A stretch of DNA of 64,000 nt from assembly GCA_019279435.1 (NCBI GenBank), contig JAAALK010000284.1:23304390-23368389 (forward strand), in the 5' to 3' direction. Below, piece by piece: positions 55,217 through 64,000 of this stretch. A model generated the notes under the pieces. It was given only the letters and a program-made list of their open reading frames with translations, made no database searches and had not been told where the DNA came from. Each line of letters starts with the position of its first letter. Position 1 is the stretch's first letter. Origin of the DNA: Zizania palustris (taxonomy: Eukaryota > Streptophyta > Magnoliopsida > Poales > Poaceae). The translations under genes were made by a program, and so were the position numbers.

Positions 55217-56647
55217 CCTTGTGAAGAATCGATTCAATACTTAGGTGCAAATATTAAGGATATACAATGTGACTAAATATGTGAATAAAGAGTTTGGTGC
55301 ATTCCTATCAGCATATGACACATACGACAAGAGACTTTCATGTGCAGATACACCTCCATAGAATGGAAACTCGGCTAAAATAAAAAAACACCATATTTTA
55401 GATGTTGCTTGGTCATTAATGATTACCATGAATGTGCCCAAATTGATATGGACTAAAGTTGTTTTTACAAGAACATATCTTATTAATTGTACTCCATCAA
55501 GAGTGCTTGAGATGAAGATTACACCTTGTGAGGTGTTGCTAGGTGAAAATAAATTGATAGTTCCTCCAAAGATGATTGGTTCAGCATATTTTGCTAGATA
55601 TCACAGACCATCAATAGGAAAGTAAGATCCATGTGTAGTGAAATGTATCTTTACGGGGTATTACTCAGAGCAAAAGGGCTATAAGTGTGCATAGATGTCA
55701 CATTCAGGAAGTCAATTCCCTAATATGATGAGAAGACCGGCTTGAATTGTATGTTTGATCTTAAATCTACAAGTGCATAAGAGGTTGGTCAAGAGAGGGA
55801 GAATATTAATGTGCGAGGTACACAAACAAAAGCATGGCATAAATAATTATGTTTCTTTTATACATCTCTATCCCTTGCCTATAAATCATTTATTGCATCA
55901 TACAGTCTACGGAAATCACAAAGGATTGGAGGGAGGCAAAACAAAATCCTAAATGGCATTAGGCTATTTTAAAGGAATTGAGGACCTTTGGAAAAAAACA
56001 AAACTTAGTACCTTGTCATACTCCCTAGAGGAAATAAAGTTGTCAATTGTAAATATACCTTTATTGTGAAGCAAAATTCTGAAGAAAAGGTGGAGAGATA
56101 CAAAGGGTAGATACAACAAAATGTATGTCATTGATTTTGTTTAGACATTCACACCAGTGACAAAAATAAGTATAGTAAGAACTCTGATTTCTTGTATAAC
56201 TAATTTTGGAGGAACCTTACATCAATTAGATTTCAGGAATGCTTTTTGCATGCATGGTGACCTCCAAGAAGAGATGTATATGGAGATTTCTCTTGGTGTT
56301 GCTAAACCCAAAACAGATGGGAAGGTATATGTAAACTAAAGAAGTCTTTATATGGCCTCAAACAATCTCCACAAGCATGGTTCAATAGATTTAGACGTGC
56401 TCTATGTGGTTGTGATGCAAGCAATGTACTAAAAATCATATTGTATTTTATAGACATTTAAGCCGTAGGATTGCATTACTACCAATATATGTGGATGCTA
56501 TCATCAATAGATTAAACATCTCAAGGAGAATTTGAGTAAGAAATTTGAGATAAAGGATCTTGGTTAGCTCAAATACTTCCTTCATATTGAGATTGCTAGA
56601 ACCCCAAAGGGAATTGTTCCGTTGTAGTAGAAATGTGTCTTGGACTT
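55217..56647 (+). pseudogene. Ty1/copia relic: integrase C-terminus to reverse transcriptase
   Basis: Plus-strand pieces in several frames: EFGAFLSAYDTYDKRLS (integrase), RTYLINCTPSRVLEMKITP, PPKMIGSAYFARYHRPSIGK, a connector, then RT with ISCITNFGGTLHQLDFRNAF, HGDLQEEMYMEIS, LKKSLYGLKQSP-like and IKDLG*LKYFLHIEIARTPKGIV. It stops at the CACTA terminus at 56648 in the middle of the CVLD segment. More than ten stops or shifts; old. The left edge joins the LTR at 55216. Confidence 0.75.
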
Positions 56648-57099
56648 CACTACACCATGACATCGTTTTAGCGTCAGACGTATGTCGAGAAAAATTGGCA
56701 TTTAGCATCACTAAAGATGTTGGTAATGCGTTCTGGCAATACGTCTATCGGTAAAAAGTATAAATAGGGACCAACTATTTGTCGGTAATGCGTAGTGATA
56801 GATCGTTTGTCGATAAATGTGTCAATAAACCTAATTATATTTGCCGCTAAAAATATTTTCATTTACGCACGAAAAAATTAGAAATGTATGCCTTATAAAA
56901 AAATTGAAAAGTGAAACACGCTCGTCTTAATTGTGCTTGTGACCTATTGAAGACTCGAATCACAACAAACCACTAGGCTATGATGCCAACTTTGTCTCAG
57001 GATAATTTAAAGTGTCATTCATGGTAGATGCAACAGAAGCTATCGGCTGCCAAAGGAACAACATATGTGATCTTTTCAACTTTGTTTGAGCTTAAACAT

Positions 57100-57960
57100 T
57101 TTCTACGCTCAAAATACAACATATGTGATATTTTGCATTTTTCTAGGTATCTTTACTATATTTAATTTATTAATTTTTTTCTAGGATTTAAATTAAAATA
57201 GGTGAATTTTGAACTACAAGTGCATGAAATAATGAACCAAAATTTCTAGAAAAATCATATTCATGTTTTTAGTATATTTTTAGTTCTTATACACCAAATT
57301 CAAAGAAATTTTGAAAAAATTATGATACGACACTCAATCGACAACGTGTAGCTTAATTATTTTTTAATTCAAAAAACTCAAATAAAATCTAAAAAAACGA
57401 GACTTGTTATGATATTATGATATGATATGTATATACTGTGATAAAAAATTAAAAATATTTTGAGAAATTTGTCATGTAAAATGTTAAGAAACTAGAGGTT
57501 CTCCAAAGACAAATTAGGGTTTAGAGAAGGAATACATTAGGTTTAAAAGCAAATCAATGGTTAAATCCTCGTTTAAATTTAAAACTTTTTTCACAATCAA
57601 AATACAACATAACTTATATAATGTAAAATTTTGGTATTTTTCTAGGTTAGTTTAGAATTTTAAATTTATTAAATGTGTTTCTAGGAGTTATATTGATATT
57701 GGTCAAATTAGAATTACAAGTACGTGAAATAATGAACCAAAATTTATAAAAAAAGTATATTCATGTTTTTTGATCTCATTTGTAGGCATTACCCACTAAA
57801 TTGAAATAAATTTTAAAAAATATACTTTATGACAATCGATAGGCAACATGAAGCTTAATGAAGTCTTATCATGATGTTATGATATTATACATAGATGTTT
57901 TGATAAAAAAAACTAAAAATATTTCAAGAAATATGTCATGTAGGATGTTAAGAAAATAAA
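57100..57960. repeat. Two antisense, diverged copies of the 501-bp array unit
   Basis: Read on the minus strand, AACATTTTACATGACAAATTTCT (as pieces), TATCATAACAAGTCTCGT and TTTTTCTAGAAATTTTGGTTCATTATTT follow the same order as the array unit at 44690-47640. Copy ends (TGTTAAGAAA) are at about 57490 and 57955, a spacing near 470-490. Confidence 0.75.
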
Positions 57961-58303
57961 GATTATGGGCGGACGAATATACATAATCTTTTACGCCAAC
58001 ACTTGATGAATATACAAAATAGTTACATTGGGTCCATCACAAAATAAATTAAAATCATAACCAGCTGGGGAGCTTATACAACTGTTTAACTAAGAAACTT
58101 GATTTGCTTATGGGACTGAAAAATCTTTAGTTAAGGAGAAATAAAAAATTGTACATAAGTAGAGATTAATAATGTTGCCTATTGTGGGTTCCATAAGTTG
58201 TGAAAGTGTACCCTGTAAGCATAATCTGTCAATACTATTTTTCAATTAGTTTATGTTATCTCTTTTGCCTTAACATTACTAACTACCAATATATATTTCT
58301 GAA

Positions 58304-58615
58304 ATGTTTGCTAGGTCATGTGGTATAGCCATGAATATCACTCAGGTTCCGCTAGCTGCTCAATCTGCAAATGGTTACCTTAGGGCAGTAGCAAAAGAGA
58401 AACTCAAAAAAATCATCTACTCTTGTACAATTTCACCTTTAGGGTTTTGTTTGGTAGCAAGATATAAATCAAATGTGACTCTTGTGATGGGTCATAATGG
58501 GATATTTCATAATTACACAACAGATCCATATGAAGGAGCTATCGATGGTAACCCTTCTTTAACTGAAAAAGCTTTCTATTTTCTTGAGAAGCATGGTAAG
58601 TATAAATATTGTTAA
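58304..58615 (+). other. Unassigned ORF in the third CACTA-like element
   Basis: Open for 103 codons (SCGIAMNITQVPLAAQSANG...GHNGIFHNYTTDPYEG...EKAFYFLEKHG). A CTAG acceptor-like site precedes it and GTAAGTATA follows KHG at 58594, so it looks like a spliced exon. I do not recognise the protein. It may be part of the element's own second gene or a captured host exon. Confidence 0.4.
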
Positions 58616-58689
58616 TTAGAATGGAAATGACTGAATCGATCTAAGTTTATATTGAATGTGAATATTTCATTTTTTTTCCAGGGATTCAG

Positions 58690-58875
58690 GGATAAAGGTG
58701 GAGGCAATTTTCACCAAGCTGCAAATCGATGTGGAGGAGCATGACAAAAGAATGAAAGAATATGAGAATGATTTACAACATTTGGGCAAAGTCTTATCTT
58801 TCGGACAAGGCAAAGTCTTATCTTTCGGACAAGGCAATGTCTTATCTTTCGGACAATTGTACTGTAGAATTTAGG
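58690..58875 (+). other. Coiled-coil frame ending in an eight-residue tandem repeat
   Basis: A frame open to TAG at 58873-58875 reads VEAIFTKLQIDVEEHDKRM then three copies of GKVLSFGQ (third GNVLSFGQ), from three 24-bp direct repeats at 58785-58856. A TTCCAG acceptor-like site precedes it, so it may be the exon following 58304-58594. Confidence 0.4.
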
Positions 58876-59026
58876 TTAATCTTTTAGACAATTCTAATGT
58901 AGGAGTAAAATTGGTGTTGTAGTGTGGTCTTATGTACATCATGACCTTAATCTTTGATTTGCATGAATAACTTGTGTTTCTGGACTACATGTGATGAATA
59001 GATTTGTGTTGAATGGAGTATCTATA

Positions 59027-59184
59027 TCTATACTATTTTAAAAAAAGCTAGTGGTGGTGAGTCTGCCACCACCACCACTCCTCAAAGCAAACAAAAATTC
59101 TCTAGCTTCCCTCATCTCTATTTGCATGGTGTTTTTTAATGTTGTAAATTTTTTTCTCGTTGCAGCGCACGGACACTCAACTAG
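59027..59184 (+). mobile_element. Non-autonomous mini-Helitron, 158 bp
   Basis: It starts TCTATACTATTTTAAAAA after an A and ends ...CACTCAACTAG before a T, matching 5'-TC/CTAG-3' ends and insertion between A and T. A short near-palindrome (CGTTGCAGCG) sits about 16 bases before the CTAG, as the terminal hairpin does in grass Helitrons. No coding capacity. Confidence 0.75.
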
Positions 59185-60180
59185 TTTGATATGATGTTGA
59201 ATGTACTGTTTCATGATATATATATATATATATATTCAATTTTAAATAGGTTCTTTATCATGTCATGAGAGTCTATTGCTATATGTCATTTTTGCATGTA
59301 GCATATTGCCTGTCAATAAAATTTGTCTATCGCTAAAACTCAATTATTTTTAGACAAATTAGTCTAGACCCAGCCTATGTATACTTTGTATATTAGTATG
59401 TATAAGTTGATAGTGATAGTTCAGAGTTCCAGAGAAATCTACAGCTCTATAACTAAATATCATTATCTGGGCACTAGGCCACCAGCCACTGTATTATATT
59501 ACATAAACTATGGGTGTACTTCTCTTACCTTCTGTTCATCTCTTATGAACTATGGATACAGAGTATTGCTCACTGCTCACCACATCAAAAGCTCGGAATA
59601 GGGAAACCCACAGACGTGCAGGATGTTGTCGACGACCTGCTCATTGATTGAAATATGTAGAGCTTTCCGTTTAGGCAGTAAAGAGGAATGCGATATAAGA
59701 AGTGCCAGAAACTAACGACATAAGTTCTATAACTACCTTCCTGGGTTTCACAAAACTATTTACAACATATGTAAACGGACGATACTAATCTTTACTAGCT
59801 ACACACACGCATAAGCAGTGTTCATTTATCATGGTAGCAATACAACACACAGCACTATAGCAAATAACATCATCCTATGTTTTCATGATTTCATTCTTGT
59901 TGAAATGCATAGGCACACACAGATACATACAAAAGAATTTATTTGCTCAGTTAATTAGTATGTTAGGAAAAAGACATATTTACACTGCTCATATATTCTT
60001 CTTGAAATGCAGTTTTGGATAGTTCATAAATTTCTTAAATTCTCCATGCAGATATAGACAGAAAGACAATGAAATAATAAAAAATCTAGTGTCAAGCTAA
60101 ATAAGGCGAAACAATAGGGTCTACCTTCTCTACTTACCAAGCTAAAAAAACCATGCTTGCACTTTGGTAAGCTTGTATGG
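59185..60180. other. Non-coding stretch, includes a TA microsatellite and possible 3' UTR
   Basis: (TA)n at 59215-59234, then a CACTA-like subterminal remnant (59280-59345). 59600-60180 lies directly downstream (minus strand) of the AP2-like stop codon and could be its 3' untranslated region. I see no gene. Confidence 0.4.
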
Positions 60181-61073
60181 TCACTCCTGACTCTGGAATG
60201 GGTCACTTGAACTCACCTCATTCTTTGCGAACTGTAACAAATCATCATCAAATTAAGCACAGCAGAAAAAACAGAAAATATATTTCAAATTTAATTCAAA
60301 TTATCAGACAGAACCAAAGAGGAACAAACTGTTGGTGTTGCTATTGTTGCCATTGTGACAGGTCGACTTGATGGCAGGATGAAGTTGCTCCAAAAAAGAG
60401 GGTCCGCAGAAGGATCAGCAGGGTTCCAGGTATTTTTGATTTGTGTGGTAACAGGGACCAATGTGTATGAAGCTCTTTGTGCAAGCAACTCGCTCATGTT
60501 CAAGTTAACAGCCGAGGTATCATGTGCAGCTGCAGGTTCTGGGGCAACAGTCTTTCCTTCATCCATTTCTTTGCCGAATGTACATTCTTCAGATAATTTT
60601 GTAGACTTTTCCAAGAAGGTTTTGAAGGCATCAGATTGAGACAAGATATTACACGCTGATAGGCCCGCTGAAGAGGACTTCGAGTCAGAATTGAGGCTGA
60701 GGGAAGGCAACTTATAGGGCTCAGTTCGTTGCATCGAACTTTCAATAATTCGGATTTCATCAGTAACCTCTTCCACTTTCGATGTATCTGATTGCCTTGT
60801 CTTTTTGGGTAACCACCACCTTATGTAATTTGTCAGATCAATTTTTCTCTCTAAGCCAAAGGCTCCCACAAATTTGCCCTCAAGCATGATATCCTTCCCT
60901 GTAATTTAAATAGAAAAACTGGTTATAAAGCCATACAACATTTTTCACTTTTGTAGTTTGTTAACCAGAACAGCACTGCTGAAGTTTGTTTGGGGTCACC
61001 ACGACCTAGGTTCATGTAGTCATTGCCAAGTAAATGCCCCAAAGAAGCATCCCATCTAGAATTATGGAGCTGC
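60181..61073 (-). pseudogene. AP2-like transcription factor (At2g41710 type), 3' exons only
   Basis: Three minus-strand exons with GT-AG introns: 61073-61000, 60898-60330 and 60231-60181, about 230 residues with no stop until TGA at 60183. They read QLHNSRWDASLG, NDYMNLGRGKDIMLEGKF, GLERKIDLTNYIRWWLPKKT, SACNILSQSDAFKTFLEKS, DPLFWSNFILPSSRPV and the end FAKNEVSSSDPFQSQE. This is the region after the AP2 DNA-binding domains in the At2g41710-like family, including the conserved LERKIDLT.YI.WW segment. The AP2 domains are absent: upstream sequence becomes intron-like and then a copia at 61286. Introns are kept, so it is a DNA-level copy or the real gene, not a processed one. Frames are open, so the break may be recent. 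Confidence 0.82.
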
Positions 61074-61285
61074 CTGCAAGACAATGTCACATGATGCAGT
61101 TATAGAATTTATACTGATGTGGAACATGATGCCTGCCCAGCACTACAGTGAACAGAAAGTATTAACAAAAGACTGACATCTTGTGAGTAGTTAATACTAA
61201 TGGAATTAAATAAAGTTTCTGTTGTATTTGTCTAGTGTATTTGTCTAAACAACAAATTTTCTAAATTAAATGTCTACTGGTACTA

Positions 61286-62150
61286 CATGTGGAACACCTA
61301 CTGTACTGCATACGAGATATCCGGTCGAGTGAAGGTGAGATACTGAAGGGCACCAGCAATGCTTCGATAGGCAGTGGGATCATCCACTGGTGCACCCTTG
61401 GTACCGGAAATCTTGGCCTGAGCATCAACTGGAGTAAAACATGGATTGCAGTTAGTCATCCCGGCGCGTTGAAGGATATCTAAGACGTACTGGCGCTGGT
61501 GAAGGAATAGACCATCAATGCGGTGTTCCACTGTCACCCCCAAGAAGTGATGAAGCACACCAAGATCCTTAATGGCAAACTCCCACTGCAACGAGGAGAC
61601 AACCCGCTGGAGGCAGTGAGAACAATGTCATCCGCATAAAACAGCAGGTAGGCTGTGTCACCACCGTGGTGGAGGACAAACAGAGAAGTGTCGCTCTTGG
61701 CTTCGCTGAACCCCAAAGTCACCAGAAAGGAGGCAAAACGACTGTACCAAGCTCGAGGAGCCTGCTTCAGACCATACAGAGACTTGTTGAGCCGGCAAAC
61801 AAGCTCAGGGTGAGCGGGATCCACGAAGCCCGCAGGCTGGCTGCAGTACACAGTCTCTGTCAGGTTGCCATGAAGGAAGACATTCTTCACATCTAGCTGG
61901 TGAACTGGCCAAGACCGCGAGAGTGCCAGGGAGAGAATAGTCCGAACTGTAGCAGGCTTCACTACTGGGTTGAAGGTCTCATCGTAGTCAACTCCAGGGC
62001 ACTGGGTGAAACCCCGGAGGACCCAGCGAGCTTTGTACCGATCCAGCGTACCATCTGCCTGTCGTTTATGTGTCCAGATCTACTTGTCGGTGACCACATT
62101 GCAGCCAGAGGGACGTGGCACTAAGTCCCAGGTCTGATTGGCCAGAAGGG
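61286..62150 (-). pseudogene. Copia reverse transcriptase relic
   Basis: Minus strand: VHQLDVKNVFLHGNLTETVY, SLYGLKQAPRAWYSRFASFL, LLFYADDIVLTASS, then a shift near 61590 to WEFAIKDLGVLHHFLGVTVE and LQYLTFTRPDISYAVQ, where CAG has become TAG. The match ends at about 61286 within VFHM, so RNase H and the 3' LTR are missing and the sequence joins the AP2-like gene's intron-like DNA. Catalytic YADD is present. Confidence 0.85.
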
Positions 62151-64000
62151 CCGCATACTCCTCCTCCATCGCGTGGCGCCAGTGTGGATCCGCCAGGGCG
62201 CCACGGACAGTAGAGGGTATAGGAGAGACCGTCGGCCCCGTAGAGGCGGAGAGGACCAAACGGTCAACCGGACGGAGGACCCCGCAGCCTGCCGAGTCAC
62301 CATCGGGTGAGTGTGGCGGGGATCGCGGTGAAGGATGGGCACGTGGTACACCGGCGGCTCAGCGGGAGAGCGGGCCGATGCAGCAACCGTCGTGCGGCGC
62401 TGGTAGACACGTACAGGGTTGGCGTAGCGAGAAGAAGACGCCGGGGCTGCGAGTGGCGAGGCAAGTGGCGCCGGGACACGTGGCATGGCCGAGGCCGTGT
62501 CGGGTGCGGCAAGCGAAGCTGGGGCCGCGCATGGTGCCGGAGGCAACAGCGGGCCGATCCCGGGCGTAGGAGGCAACAGGGAAGCGGCCGCGTGCGGCAC
62601 GGCCGAGGACTCCGGGGCTGCTCATGGCGCGGAGGGCAACGCCTGCGGTGGTGGAGTGGCCGCACGTGGCACAGACGAAGGCACCGAGGCTGCGGACGAC
62701 GTGGCGGGCAGTCCTGCTGCCACACTGGGCTCACCAGACGGCGGTAGAGCCGCCGGGATAGCTGGAGGTGTACCTGCAGAAGAAAAAGGTGGCTGAACCA
62801 CCGGGTCAGTAGAAAACAGAGATTCCAACTCAAGGCTGGAGGCAGTTGTGGAGTCGGCGGAGAAAGGAAATACCGACTCGGCGAAGGTGACATGTCGTGA
62901 GATAAGAACACGACGAGAGGAGAGGTCAAAACAACGGTACCCCTTATGATCGGGGGAGTAGCCAAGAAACACACAAAGGGTCGAGCGGGGCGCAAGCTTG
63001 TGAGGAGCAATGGCGGAAGTGTTGGGATAGCAAGCGCACCCGAAGACACGAAGGTGAGTGTAGGAAGGAGGGGTACCAAACAAGGCATGGTGAGGGGTGG
63101 GAGCGCACGTGGCCTTAGAAGGCAGGCGATTGAGCAGATAGGTGGCAGTAAGGAGGCTCTCAACCCAGAAGCGAGCGGGAGCCGAAGCCTGAAAGAGCAT
63201 GGAGCGCATAACATTGTTAATGGTACGAATCATGCGCTCAGCCTTAACGCATGACAAATGTGCTCACTGGTAGCCCTAGTACAAGGAACAGAGGAGCTAC
63301 GACAAAGCTGAGCCAAAACGTCGACATCGGGGTGACCAAGCCGGCGGTGCCAGAGTGGAGGAAGCTGTGGCGGCAAGGGCGGACGAGGGTGGAGCAGCGG
63401 AAGGTGGAAGACAAAGCGTGTAGAGGGGTCTGATGCTGTCACAGCGGAGAAGAGGACATCGAGTGACCATATCCTTCACAGTCAAACCAAAGGAGTCAAA
63501 TTCAACAGAACACGAATTATCAGTGGTGAATTGACGAATGGAAAGAAGATTGTGAACAATGTCAGGAGCAACAAGAATATTTTGAAGGCGAAAAGAACCA
63601 CAAGGATCCGCATCACCCACGGAGGTGACCGGAAGACACGAGCCATTCCCAACCATGATGGAAGAAGGGTGAGACGGGTGGGGTGGGGTGGCCTGTGAGA
63701 GGAGAGAATACCATCATGAGGAGTGGTGTGGAAAGAGGCACCCGAGTCGGCCATAGTGTTGAAGGACTGTGCGAGGGCCGTCTAGTCCCACCCACCGGAC
63801 CACGGACCCCACGCCAAAGGTGGTGCGTGCTGCACCGGATACCCTGTGAGCATGGACGCAAGTGGTGTAGAAGGCCAAGGAGCTCCAGCTGTGAACTGCC
63901 CCGGCCACATGGAAATGCGCCCCGTCCACGGGTTGGAGAAAGATGGCCATGGCGCACTGCCGGTGGCAGGGGCTGGTATAGCGGAGGTAGGACCAGGACC
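62151..64000 (-). pseudogene. Copia protease and integrase with the integrase core deleted
   Basis: Minus strand from 63957: protease MADSGASFHTT (DSG) and FRLQNILVAPDIVHNLLSI, then the GAG-pre-integrase finger PLWHRRLGHPDVDVLAQLC...HICHA, which runs directly into AERMIRTINNVMRSMLFQ at about 63245. All the integrase core with the two Asp catalytic residues is missing between these. The integrase C-terminus (LFGTPPSYTHLRVFGCACYP, LCVFLGYSPDHKGYRCFDL) and an Ala/Pro-rich spacer to RT follow. Gag lies beyond the window. Confidence 0.85.

Larger units (their letters stand above)
56648..58924 (+). mobile_element. Third CACTA-like element, boundaries partly uncertain
   Basis: CACTACACCATGACATCG at 56648 interrupts the copia RT, and GTCGGTAATGCG/TGTCGATAAA-type subterminal repeats follow to 56860. 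A possible right end GGTGTTGTAGTG lies at 58913-58924, but flanking triplets differ (CTT versus TGG) and the inverted repeats agree for only the first seven bases. Related subterminal motifs near 59280-59345 suggest the true end may be further right. Inside are two diverged antisense 500-bp units and an unassigned plus-strand ORF. Confidence 0.5.

Noticed and set aside
56955..57000. Second tRNA-like sequence in the third CACTA-like element
   Set aside because: A- and B-box-like motifs are only 19 bases apart, too close for a tRNA or pol III type 2 promoter; kept only as a remark.
56648..58924. Complete third CACTA element ending at 58924
   Set aside because: The flanking triplets CTT and TGG differ and only seven terminal bases agree, so the right end is left as a candidate only.
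62121..63257. Long ORFs on both strands in 62.1-63.3 kb
   Set aside because: Only the minus-strand frame with the integrase C-terminus has recognisable motifs; the others are GC-rich shadows of the Ala/Pro-rich spacer.

Overview
The window is plant nuclear DNA, almost certainly from a grass (Poaceae). The evidence is the element types: Sirevirus-type Ty1/copia, Tat-lineage and Tekay-like Ty3/gypsy LTRs, two or three CACTA (En/Spm) transposons, a Tourist-like MITE, a mini-Helitron, and an intron-bearing fragment of an AP2-like transcription factor gene. Nothing bacterial, viral or organellar is seen. Nearly all of the sequence is transposable-element DNA in nested layers; the species cannot be named from it.

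Layout, left to right. (1) 1-25752 is a Russian doll of insertions. A complete CACTA element (330-8907, 3-bp TGA target duplication, two spliced genes intact) sits in the RNase H region of a minus-strand Sirevirus (gag 12156-14282, pol 8908-12155 and 1-329, LTR 14348-16302). The Sirevirus lies in a Tekay-like LTR (16303-17215 seen). That LTR lies in the 5' LTR of a plus-strand Tat/Retand-like element (17216-25392), which is itself inserted next to the primer-binding site of an older short-LTR copia (LTR 25461-25752). (2) 25753-29180 holds gene-poor DNA, a TA microsatellite and a truncated second CACTA. (3) 29180-36970 is a decayed Tat-lineage element whose gag is split by a 3.3-kb solo LTR with a perfect ACCGG duplication. 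(4) 37321-43173 is a truncated minus-strand relative of the Retand-like element, inserted in a dead hAT transposase gene (43174-44100). (5) 44690-47640 is a six-copy tandem array of a 501-bp AT-rich unit. (6) 47641-55216 holds MITEs and a decayed minus-strand Tat element with a convergent coiled-coil ORF. (7) 55217-59184 holds a copia relic cut by a third CACTA-like element, then a 158-bp Helitron. (8) 60181-61073 carries the last three recognisable exons of an AP2-like gene (At2g41710 type), cut off by a minus-strand copia relic that runs to the window end.

Only the first CACTA element looks capable of function: its TNP2 transposase and TNPA-like partner are both open through plausible introns. 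The other transposon genes, apart from an intact Sirevirus gag, are broken. The most unusual structures are a perfect 90-bp palindrome and a 200-nt foldback inside the intact CACTA, the relationship between the 501-bp array and antisense units inside another CACTA, and the AP2-like gene fragment. I did not find a clearly new biological system; the items below are leads.
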